Shown here: in pieces, positions 1 through 6,667 of the stretch
Numbering within the stretch: the stretch's first letter is position 1
Layout: the number at the start of each line of letters is the position of its first letter
NCBI GenBank assembly: GCA_027858145.1
Contig: JAQIDF010000068.1
Coordinates: 1-8,190, forward strand
Direction: 5' to 3'
Source of the DNA: Prolixibacteraceae bacterium
Lineage (GTDB): Bacteria > Bacteroidota > Bacteroidia > Bacteroidales > Prolixibacteraceae
Length of the DNA stretch: 8,190 bases
Program-made: the position numbers and the translations under genes
The notes under the pieces: model-generated
What the model was told of the DNA's origin: nothing
What the model saw: only the letters and a program-made list of their open reading frames with translations
Databases searched by the model: none

Positions 1-120
1 GTTGTCATAGTCTTTACGAAACACGAAATATTTTAAATTTTGATTTTCATCAATAATAGGTAAGGTATTTAATTTATGTTCCCAAATTATATCATTGGCT
101 TCACTTAATGTAATTCCATT
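1..120 (-). pseudogene. guaB: Truncated IMP dehydrogenase (CBS-domain fragment), continues off left edge
   Basis: Reading the minus strand from 120 down to 1 gives 40 uninterrupted codons that include LSEANDIIWEHKLNTLPIID and then YFVFRKDYDN. This matches, from memory, the second CBS motif of the roughly 500-residue IMP dehydrogenases of Bacteroidota and Clostridia (TLKEANDIIW.HKLNTLP...VFRKDYDSHK), around residues 170-210 of the family. IMP dehydrogenase oxidises IMP to XMP, the committed step of GMP synthesis. The preceding in-frame codons are TAA TAA (121-126), there is no ATG in the 40 codons, and the expected upstream MTPFEKL-type segment is absent from 127-171 in any frame. The fragment is therefore 5'-truncated. 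Whether the catalytic half is intact beyond the edge cannot be seen. It is more likely a decayed copy than the only guaB. The identity is fairly sure; the pseudogene status is inferred. Confidence 0.75.
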
Positions 121-171
121 TTATTAAAGGGGTAGTGGGGGGAATAATCCGTAAGCTGATTACAGAAACAA

Positions 172-1695
172 TTATTTGATTATGAGTTTTTTGACAGCTT
201 GCTCATTATTGATCCCGGTTATTTGCATAATGTGCTGTCCCTGTGGTAAATGACCAACAAAAACACTTCCGTTTGTGTTCTGTGATAATTCCAATTTTCC
301 ATTTAGATTATAGATTTGCACCGATTTAATCTGACAAGGAGAGAAAATAAAAACCTTACCACTGGCAGGATTGGGGGCAATAGATGTGAAATTATTAAAT
401 TTTAATTTTCCACCTATGCCGGTAGCAGAACTCGATTCAACGGGGATTGCAGTATCTGCATCCTCAATAACCAGCGTTAGTTCTCCGCTTGCAATTCCTT
501 CATTGTTAACCGTGAATTCAAGGTTTCTGCCAACATGAATGTTTTGAAGGGAATTTTCAGATCTTTGCTCATCTGTCCATATTCCGGGATTCCAGTTGTA
601 GGTATAACCTTTTACCGGAAGAAAAGTAAAGGACCAGACCCATTCTTCATTGCTCTTTTCAAGGTTTCCTCCTTCAAGTCCGCTATACATTCCTACCCAT
701 CTCCCTTCCATTGTTCCTGATGGCATATTATTTACTGCAGACCAGTTGGTAGTATTCCCCAGCCATGTATAAACCGACTCGTCAGGCCAAACATTGCTAT
801 TGGTAACTTCACCTTTTGTTTTGTCAATAACACGAAGCGTAATATAATCAGATTGTGGAATGGTGTATTGGTCTGTATAAATAAGTCCCAGGTCTGTTAA
901 TTCTCCGGGCGTTTGTTCCAACAGGCTGTTATATGGAACTCCCGTAGATTTTGCAATAAACCAGGCATAACGAAAAACATCGGGATCGTTATCCAGCAGG
1001 GATAGCGCTTCAATCATAAAATTCTTCTGGTATTTGGGAGTGACAGTTGTTTCTATACCATCCCAGGCACAGAATTCTGTTAGCCAGATGGGTTTGTCAT
1101 ATCTTTTCCACTCATTAAGATACCATTCCAATGCATCTACATTATTCATATAACAATGAACATTTACATAATCGAAATGACATCCTCCCAATGCATCACA
1201 TTCCTCCAGCCAGGCATCCATCCACTCAAATGGATCATGATAGGGGGCATCGGGTGAATAGTTTAGTGCGGGACCTACTATTTTTAGATTATAATCTTCA
1301 GCTATTGCTTCTATCCTTTGCCACTCTGCAGCCGCCTGTGCCGGTGATAAATTAGCCTGTGCCTGAAAGTTGGGCTCATTAAATCCCATAATGTACTCTA
1401 CGTCAGGGTGCTCGTCAAGATATTGACGTAAGCCTGTTTCATCAAAGTTTTCGTCCCAGGCTTGTGGGACAAATTCCATCCCGAAATCCTTATATACATC
1501 GATGATATTGTCATTTGCATCCGGTCGGTACCACCAGTTATACCACCAGGTAGTTCCTGCCGACAAGGCTTCCATATCTGCCTGTGTATGTGCTCCAAAT
1601 CCGTACCCTCTCTTGATGTTCCGGTTTTCTTCCTGTCCGAAAATAAAAGCGTTGGTCGTGAATGAAAGAAGGATAATTAAAATGAGGTTGACCAT
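172..1695 (-). CDS. Secreted GH128 endo-beta-1,3-glucanase with T9SS C-terminal sorting domain
   Basis: A 507-residue protein. Residues 1-20 form a hydrophobic signal peptide (MVNLILIILLSF...FGQ). Residues about 28-275 match the glycosyl hydrolase catalytic core (GH128/Asl1-like) TIM barrel: YGFG near the start, YIMGFNEPN with E107 as likely acid/base, VNVHCY at 177-182, and IWLTEF with E207 as likely nucleophile. GH128 enzymes hydrolyse beta-1,3-glucans such as laminarin or fungal/callose-type glucan; the exact substrate is inference. Residues about 285-415 form a Trp- and Thr-rich beta-type region I do not recognise, possibly a carbohydrate-binding module. Residues about 436-507 are a type A T9SS sorting domain (IAPNPASGKV, then VQIYNLNGK, ending VKKLIIK), so the enzyme should cross the outer membrane and be released or anchored. 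The ATG is the first possible start: an in-frame TAA lies 12 bases upstream of it. No Shine-Dalgarno is seen, as is common in Bacteroidota. It is transcribed divergently from the GH2 gene. Confidence 0.88.
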   Translation of the reverse strand: MVNLILIILLSFTTNAFIFGQEENRNIKRGYGFGAHTQADMEALSAGTTWWYNWWYRPDANDNIIDVYKDFGMEFVPQAWDENFDETGLRQYLDEHPDVEYIMGFNEPNFQAQANLSPAQAAAEWQRIEAIAEDYNLKIVGPALNYSPDAPYHDPFEWMDAWLEECDALGGCHFDYVNVHCYMNNVDALEWYLNEWKRYDKPIWLTEFCAWDGIETTVTPKYQKNFMIEALSLLDNDPDVFRYAWFIAKSTGVPYNSLLEQTPGELTDLGLIYTDQYTIPQSDYITLRVIDKTKGEVTNSNVWPDESVYTWLGNTTNWSAVNNMPSGTMEGRWVGMYSGLEGGNLEKSNEEWVWSFTFLPVKGYTYNWNPGIWTDEQRSENSLQNIHVGRNLEFTVNNEGIASGELTLVIEDADTAIPVESSSATGIGGKLKFNNFTSIAPNPASGKVFIFSPCQIKSVQIYNLNGKLELSQNTNGSVFVGHLPQGQHIMQITGINNEQAVKKLIIK

Positions 1696-1874
1696 GCTGT
1701 CGATAATTTAGGCACTTGTCGGATTTACTCTTATCTGTCCACCGATTGCAAGATTTTCACAAAGTGATGCACAATCCACAAATTTCAGAATGACAGAAGT
1801 TTTCAATGGTGTAAGATATCATCCATAATTTTCAAAACCATTATGTAATCCTTTATTATTTACTAATCTTGAAT

Positions 1875-1882
1875 TATCTTTA
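1875..1882 (+). promoter_or_regulatory. Candidate Bacteroidota-type promoter (-7 element) for the GH2 gene
   Basis: TATCTTTA at 1875-1882 resembles the Bacteroidota -7 consensus TAnnTTTG (last base differs). TTTA at 1852-1855 lies 19 bases upstream, the expected spacing for the -33 TTTG box, again with one mismatch. Transcription would start near 1889, leaving a leader of under 20 bases before the ATG at 1907. No Shine-Dalgarno is visible in it. The remainder of the 1696-1906 gap shows no other gene; I could not find a matching promoter for the divergent GH128 gene. Confidence 0.35.
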
Positions 1883-1906
1883 GAGTCATAACTAATCTAA
1901 TATTTT

Positions 1907-4654
1907 ATGAATCTAACTATTAATTTTCTACGAATGTTGATGATCGCAGTTTTTGCATTCATTTCAAATGGCATTTATGCTCAGGATATCCCGCTACCGG
2001 AACATCCTCGTCCTGATTTCGAAAGAGAACTTTGGCAAAATTTAAATGGCGAATGGGATTTTCAATTTTATGATGGCGATGAAGAAGCTTTATTAAACGG
2101 CGATTTTCGTTTTGCCAATAAGATAATGGTTCCGTTTCCATGGGGTTCAAAGTTGTCAGGTGTTGACAATGAAGGAGACATTGGCTGGTACCGCAGAGAA
2201 GTTGTAATAGATCAATCATGGTCCGATAAACGTGTATTTCTCACTATTGGAGCTTCTGACTGGGAGACTTCTGTTTGGATTGATGGTGAAAAATTGGGAA
2301 CTCATCAGGGTGGATACACCCCCTTTTCATTTGAATTAACCAACTTCATTGATACTGAAGAAAGACATTCCATTTTGATAAAAGTTGATGATGCCAGACG
2401 TGATTTTACACTGTATGGAAAGCAAGGATATGGAGATGCGAGAGGAATTTGGCAAACAGTTTATCTTGAAGCCAGAGGACAGTCATTTATTGATGCTGTT
2501 CATTTTTCTCCTGACATTGATAATCAGACTGTTAAAGTTGACGTTTATCTTCCTGAAGAATTAAAAGATGCTAAGAATTTCACCGTAGAAATTGCCGATG
2601 ATGAGGGAAATACTTTTCAAGGTGCGGGGCTGGTGAATAAAGATGACGACAAAGGAAGTACCAGTATCAAAATTCCGAATCCCAAATTGTGGAACATTGA
2701 AACTCCACATTTATACGCTGCAAAAGTTAATTTTCTTGATGACGAGATTAACAGTTATTTCGGAATGAGGAAAATATCAGTTGTTAATCTTCCGGGAACC
2801 GAAATCCCTTACATTGCAATTAATGATGAACCGATATATTTACAACTGGCTCTGGATCAGAGTTACCATCCTGATGGTTTTTATACTTTCCCTTCTGATC
2901 AATTTATGAAGGAGGAGATTATCAGGTCAAAATCGATAGGATTGAATGGGATCAGACCTCATATAAAAGTTGAAATTCCCAGAAAACTTTATTGGGCCGA
3001 TAAACTGGGCTTGCTAGTGATGCAAGATTTGCCCAATAGTTGGGGAGAGCCCGGTAGAAAAATGAAAAATGAAGCTGAAACAACCTTGAGGGCCATGATC
3101 AAACGCGATTATAATCACCCGGCTATTTTTTCATGGATTGTATTTAACGAAACCTGGGGTTTATTTACCAACACAGCCGATGGAGAGCGGAAATACCTTC
3201 CCAAAACTCAGGACTGGGTGGCCTCAATGTATTATTTGACTAAATCATTGGATCAAACTCGTTTGGTAGAAGACAATTCTGTATGTTGCGGCCGTGGTCA
3301 TACGGAAACTGACATCAACAGCTTTCATGCTTATTTGCCGGGATGGCGATGGGATGAAGTGCTGAAAGATCATACTGAAAAAGTGTTCCCGGGGTGTGAG
3401 TTTTTATTTGAAGATGGGTTTAAACAGGGTAATCAGCCTTTTATTAATTCTGAATGTGGAAATGTATGGGGGTACGAAGGCAGTACCGGAGATATTGACT
3501 GGAGTTATGATTATCACCGGATGATCAATACCTTTAGAATTTATCCAAAATGCGCCGGTTGGCTGTATACTGAGCACCACGATGTGATTAACGAATGGAA
3601 TGGTTACTGGCGATTCGACCGTTCTGAAAAATATACCGGAATGGATGAAATAGTTGAAGGGATGTCACTGAACGATTTGCATTCCAAAGTCTATATTTCT
3701 ACCGGTAATGATATAACATTCAGGGTTATAGCCGGCTCGCAATTACAAATACCGCTGTACATTTCATCAATGACTAGTCAGGATTTTGGGAATCAGCTGT
3801 TTCTCAATTATGAAATCGATTTTATCAATGAGATTGGTGAAGAAGTGAATCTGCTCAATGAGTCATTTAATATCGATTATCATCCTTATATCAATGAAAA
3901 AATCAGGGATTTGAAAATTGACGCTCCGGCTAATAACGGTTTGGCCATTATCAAACTATTCCTAAAGGACTCAGAAGGCAATATTTTGCATCGGAACTTT
4001 GCACATATCATTGTTGAAGGCGGACAGGCAGCTAAAAATGTATACATTGATGCGCTTAAACCCAATGAATTTGAAAATCAGGAATGGTCAGTAAAACAAT
4101 GGGGTGTACTGGATGGTTTAAAAGTAAACGGAGCCGGGAGCGGATTTTTCGAGTATCAATTTAAGCTGCCAAAATTTAATGCTTTAGATGTTGATGAAGC
4201 TTATATTATTATGGAGGTGTCTGCTAAACAGTTATTTGATAAGGATATAACTGGTGCTGAGGTAGAAGGCCTTGACTATATGCGAGGAGCAAAAATTTCT
4301 CCCCATGCCAATCCTAACGCTTATCCAATGACCGATGAAACCAGACATTCATCCTTAATGAAAGTTTACCTCAATGAAGAAGAAGTTGATGAAATTCTTT
4401 TAATGGATGATCCGGCCGATCATCGTGGTGTACTTTCATGGGAAAGTCAGCCAAAAGACAGGAAATTGTACGAGGCCGGTTCATATGGTTATTTGATCAA
4501 GGTGAAATTGACGCCGCCTGTGTTGAAAAAATTGGAAAGCATGAAAAATATTATTGTAAGGATAGAAACTAATAACAATGGAGGCTTGGCTGTATACGGT
4601 GCTGATTTTGGCAGGTATCCATTCGATCCGTCATTGGTAATTAAAACTAAATAA
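1907..4654 (+). CDS. Glycoside hydrolase family 2 enzyme (beta-galactosidase/beta-glucuronidase-like), periplasmic
   Basis: A 915-residue protein. Residues 1-25 are a Sec signal peptide ending GIYA before QDIP; there is no lipobox cysteine and no T9SS domain, so a soluble periplasmic location is expected. Residues about 30-190 are the GH2 sugar-binding jelly-roll (NLNGEWDFQF, GWYRREV, GGYTPFSFELT, GIWQTVYLE), about 195-295 the immunoglobulin-like domain, and about 300-600 the TIM barrel. E415 in FNETWG is the predicted acid/base and E516 in INSECGN the predicted nucleophile. GWLYTEHHDVINEWNGYWR (551-569) is a conserved barrel segment. About 300 further residues (600-915) are beta-rich and not assigned. 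GH2 enzymes remove terminal beta-linked sugars with retention; the sugar specificity (galactoside, glucuronide, mannoside, glucosaminide) cannot be read from the sequence. Lying divergent to a beta-1,3-glucanase, it may trim oligosaccharides taken into the periplasm. The gene looks intact. Confidence 0.9.
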   Translation: MNLTINFLRMLMIAVFAFISNGIYAQDIPLPEHPRPDFERELWQNLNGEWDFQFYDGDEEALLNGDFRFANKIMVPFPWGSKLSGVDNEGDIGWYRREVVIDQSWSDKRVFLTIGASDWETSVWIDGEKLGTHQGGYTPFSFELTNFIDTEERHSILIKVDDARRDFTLYGKQGYGDARGIWQTVYLEARGQSFIDAVHFSPDIDNQTVKVDVYLPEELKDAKNFTVEIADDEGNTFQGAGLVNKDDDKGSTSIKIPNPKLWNIETPHLYAAKVNFLDDEINSYFGMRKISVVNLPGTEIPYIAINDEPIYLQLALDQSYHPDGFYTFPSDQFMKEEIIRSKSIGLNGIRPHIKVEIPRKLYWADKLGLLVMQDLPNSWGEPGRKMKNEAETTLRAMIKRDYNHPAIFSWIVFNETWGLFTNTADGERKYLPKTQDWVASMYYLTKSLDQTRLVEDNSVCCGRGHTETDINSFHAYLPGWRWDEVLKDHTEKVFPGCEFLFEDGFKQGNQPFINSECGNVWGYEGSTGDIDWSYDYHRMINTFRIYPKCAGWLYTEHHDVINEWNGYWRFDRSEKYTGMDEIVEGMSLNDLHSKVYISTGNDITFRVIAGSQLQIPLYISSMTSQDFGNQLFLNYEIDFINEIGEEVNLLNESFNIDYHPYINEKIRDLKIDAPANNGLAIIKLFLKDSEGNILHRNFAHIIVEGGQAAKNVYIDALKPNEFENQEWSVKQWGVLDGLKVNGAGSGFFEYQFKLPKFNALDVDEAYIIMEVSAKQLFDKDITGAEVEGLDYMRGAKISPHANPNAYPMTDETRHSSLMKVYLNEEEVDEILLMDDPADHRGVLSWESQPKDRKLYEAGSYGYLIKVKLTPPVLKKLESMKNIIVRIETNNNGGLAVYGADFGRYPFDPSLVIKTK

Positions 4655-4669
4655 ATTGAACCATAAAAG

Positions 4670-4738
4670 TTATTCTAAACCAACATCTATTTTGATGTTG
4701 CCGTCTGGGTTTTGGTAGATCAGGATTTCGCTGTTCAT
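4670..4738 (-). pseudogene. N-terminal remnant of a RhuM-family protein
   Basis: An ATG at 4738 opens 22 codons reading MNSEILIYQNPDGNIKIDVG then LE and a TAA stop. This matches, from memory, the very start of RhuM-family (virulence RhuM/Fic-associated) DNA-binding proteins, which continue with a V.LEDETVWLTQ.QMA.LF motif and run to about 330 residues. Here the reading stops exactly after the LE, 15 bases short of the convergent GH2 stop, so over 90% of the gene is missing. The ATG overlaps the stop of the transposase remnant by four bases (ATGA). RhuM genes are often seen with mobile elements and restriction-modification loci. The identity rests on a short stretch and is moderately sure; no function is expected. 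Confidence 0.6.
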
Positions 4739-4836
4739 ATTTTATAAAATTTATCATCCGACCATTTTGCAGGATTGTTGAAAATGTATTCCGATATGCG
4801 TTGATACGATGGTTAATTTCGGATAATGTGTTATCT
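4735..4836 (-). pseudogene. C-terminal remnant of a REP-associated tyrosine transposase (RAYT, Y1/IS200-like)
   Basis: On the minus strand from 4830 one frame reads HIIRN, stop, PSYQRISEYIFNNPAKWSDD and KFYKI, ending with TGA at 4735-4737. The pattern HIIRN.-.YQRI..YI..NP..W..D.F is the characteristic C-terminus of RAYT proteins (Y1-transposase superfamily). Two TAA codons (4831-4833 and 4813-4815) fall where the family normally has Glu or Asp, consistent with GAA to TAA nonsense mutations in a dead gene. The catalytic HUH and tyrosine motifs are absent; upstream (4837-4935) the same frame stays open for about 33 codons (includes PNIYRQIRTLKKQKEK) but I cannot align this with the family. RAYTs mobilise or shape REP palindromes; a palindromic element is present near the right end of the window, but no link is shown. 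Confidence 0.65.
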
Positions 4837-5020
4837 TTCAATCAGTGCTCCTGTTTTTTCTTTCTGTTTTTTCAATGTTCTAATCTGTCTGTAAATGTTC
4901 GGTGGTCTTTTTATGCAAATCAAGAAATAACTTTACCGAGGAGAGTTATAACTTAAACAACAAGTATTACAATTTAACCGGAGCATGAAATAACTTTTCC
5001 ATTTACACACTTTCAAGAAT
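4837..5020. other. Intergenic tail between mobile-element remnants and the kinase operon
   Basis: No intact gene, RNA or convincing terminator is seen. It contains an 11-base direct repeat GAAATAACTTT (4924-4934 and 4987-4997) and a 10-base palindrome AGTTATAACT (4944-4953). The 3' end of the kinase operon must lie here, but no GC-rich hairpin followed by a T run on the minus strand was found. Confidence 0.4.
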
Positions 5021-6217
5021 CTACCTTTTATAAGGAATGGTAAAGTAAAAAGATGAACCTAACCCGGAATAACTTTCTACCCAAATTCTTCCACCCAACA
5101 GATGAATGAGTTCTTTCACAATGCTTAACCCAAGACCAGTACCACTAATGCTTCCTTTGTTTACATTACTGGCACGATAAAACCGTTCGAACACTTTTTC
5201 AAGTTCGTTGGGCGGTATTCCTATACCTGTATCTTTCACAAAGAAGATAATCTCCTCCTTTTGTTTGGTGAACCCAATGGATATTGTTCCACAACTGGTG
5301 TATTTATAAGCATTAGAAATTAAGTTGGTGAATATTTGCTGTAGTTTTTCGTGGTCGGAATTAATTAACAGAGTATCTTTTGTTTCAATTTTAAAATCAA
5401 CACTTTTAATAACCTCAGGCAGGTTGAACGATTTTATTACATTGGACAACAAGGTTTGTGCATCGAACGAGTTGGGTTGGTAGTTAATAATGCCAGTTTG
5501 GAGCCTGGAATAAAGCACAATATCGTCGATGATGTGTAACAGATGTTCTGAGTTTTGTACAATAATACTGGCATAATTGTTAATCAGCAACTTGCTCTCT
5601 TCTTCAGGCAACAGGCTGGCAAAACCCATAATGGAATTCATAGGTGTGCGAATCTCATGACTCATGTTTGCAAGGAACGACGATTTTAAGCGGTCGCTTT
5701 CTTCGGCGCGTTCTAAAGCTTTGATTAACTCTTCTGTACGTTTTTCTTTCTCTGCGTTTTGAAATATAAGCTCTTTGTTTGCACTGATTAAATCTTGTTC
5801 CGCTTTTTGTTTCTCCTTTTTATTTTGCGACACTTCCAAAGCACAACTTACTGCAAATGCAAGCCTCCCCGGCCTATCCTTAAGTACATAGTCAGATGCC
5901 CCGTCTTTAAGCAATTCAACTGCCTTTTCTTCACCAATTGTACCTGACACACAAATAAAGGGGATTTCTGGTTTCAGCGCAAGAGCTAATTTAAGTGCCG
6001 AGAATGCATCGAAATTGGGCAAAGAGTTATCCGAAAGTATAATATCATAGTTTCTACTCTTTAAGAATTCTGCATACTCATTTTTTTCTATAGCAATGTC
6101 CATGTTAACCAGATAACCTGCATCTACAAACATTTCATTTATAAGTTCAGCGTCTTTTAAAACATCTTCGAGACACAAAACATTTAACAAAGTATTTGAT
6201 TCTAATTTATTTTTCAT
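5021..6217 (-). CDS. Hybrid receiver-histidine kinase (REC-coiled coil-HisKA-HATPase)
   Basis: A 398-residue cytoplasmic protein. Residues about 12-125 are a receiver domain: acidic pair E17/D18, phospho-acceptor D63 in LSDNSLPNFD, S91 and K113. A charged coiled coil follows (about 130-178), containing one copy (143-163) of the repeat found three times in the kinase upstream. HisKA is at about 175-240 with H187 in MSHEIRTP. The HATPase domain occupies about 285-398: N-box N302, G1 DTGIGIP (329-335) and G2 GTGLGLSIV (359-367). All key residues are present, so it should autophosphorylate. The N-terminal receiver suggests that phosphorylation by another kinase controls it, making it an intermediate rather than a primary sensor. 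There is no membrane segment, PAS or GAF domain. The ATG lies one base after the stop of the receiver gene and has a strong Shine-Dalgarno, so translation is probably coupled. Confidence 0.9.
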   Translation of the reverse strand: MKNKLESNTLLNVLCLEDVLKDAELINEMFVDAGYLVNMDIAIEKNEYAEFLKSRNYDIILSDNSLPNFDAFSALKLALALKPEIPFICVSGTIGEEKAVELLKDGASDYVLKDRPGRLAFAVSCALEVSQNKKEKQKAEQDLISANKELIFQNAEKEKRTEELIKALERAEESDRLKSSFLANMSHEIRTPMNSIMGFASLLPEEESKLLINNYASIIVQNSEHLLHIIDDIVLYSRLQTGIINYQPNSFDAQTLLSNVIKSFNLPEVIKSVDFKIETKDTLLINSDHEKLQQIFTNLISNAYKYTSCGTISIGFTKQKEEIIFFVKDTGIGIPPNELEKVFERFYRASNVNKGSISGTGLGLSIVKELIHLLGGRIWVESYSGLGSSFYFTIPYKR

Positions 6218-6218
6218 A

Positions 6219-6665
6219 CTAAGAACTCCTTTCGGGTGCTAATTCGTTTAAAACTGCCCAAAAACTACCTATTTGTTTCACGGCCTCGATAAACTGTGTG
6301 AAATCGACTGGTTTTACCACGTAAGCATTAACGCCTAAATCGTAAGTGTTTATTAAATCTTTCTCCTCGTTTGAAGAAGTAAGTACAACCACTGGAATTC
6401 TTTTCAACATTGTGTCACTTCTTATATTGCGGAGTACTTCAATACCATCCATACGGGGCATTTTAATATCAAGTAAAACTAAAGCGGGATTACCTGCTTT
6501 GCGAAGTTTAAACTTCTCCTGGCAGTGGAGATATTCCAAAGCCTCCACACCGTCTCTTGCCACAATAATATCATTAGCCAGATTATTCTCTGTCATCGCT
6601 TCTAGCGTTAATTCTATATCTTTGAGATTGTCTTCTACCAATAGAATTGTTCTGATTTTTGCCAT
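6219..6665 (-). CDS. Stand-alone receiver-domain response regulator (Rcp1-like)
   Basis: A 148-residue protein made of a single receiver domain with no output domain. Acidic pocket E11/D12 (LLVEDNLKD), phospho-acceptor D66 in VLLDIKMPRMDG, T96 in VVLTSS and K118 in VVKPVD are all present. The insert between the second and third strands (YLHCQEKFKLRKAGNPALVL) is typical of the Rcp1 subgroup, small regulators that pair with phytochrome-type and related histidine kinases. It likely receives phosphate from the kinase encoded immediately upstream (its ATG is two bases after that gene's TAA) and may pass it on, interact with a protein target, or act as a phosphate sink. Placement between two kinases fits a shuttle role, which is inference. 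Confidence 0.92.
   Translation of the reverse strand: MAKIRTILLVEDNLKDIELTLEAMTENNLANDIIVARDGVEALEYLHCQEKFKLRKAGNPALVLLDIKMPRMDGIEVLRNIRSDTMLKRIPVVVLTSSNEEKDLINTYDLGVNAYVVKPVDFTQFIEAVKQIGSFWAVLNELAPERSS
6226..6232 (-). promoter_or_regulatory. Ribosome binding site for the hybrid kinase
   Basis: AAAGGAG, with 8 bases between it and the ATG at 6217, lies inside the last codons of the receiver gene. Strong Shine-Dalgarno sequences are uncommon in Bacteroidota. Together with the TAG-T-ATG junction this points to deliberate translational coupling and confirms the chosen start. Confidence 0.7.
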
Positions 6666-6667
6666 GA

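Noticed and set aside
1398..1711. Several 66-69 residue frames overlapping the GH128 N-terminus
   Set aside because: They are shadows in other frames of a clear signal-peptide-bearing hydrolase, with no independent protein features.
4681..4700. Perfect hairpin CAACATC-TATTTT-GATGTTG after the GH2 gene as a terminator
   Set aside because: The stem is AT-rich and only 7 bp, no T run follows on either strand, and it lies inside the RhuM coding remnant.
4647..4841. A 64-residue minus-strand open frame starting at a TTG
   Set aside because: It is the out-of-frame reading of the RAYT and RhuM remnants, which make sense in two other frames, and it overlaps the end of the GH2 gene.
4924..4997. 11-bp direct repeats GAAATAACTTT as a target-site duplication
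   Set aside because: They bound only about 52 bases with no recognisable element inside, and the sequence is A/T-rich enough for chance recurrence.
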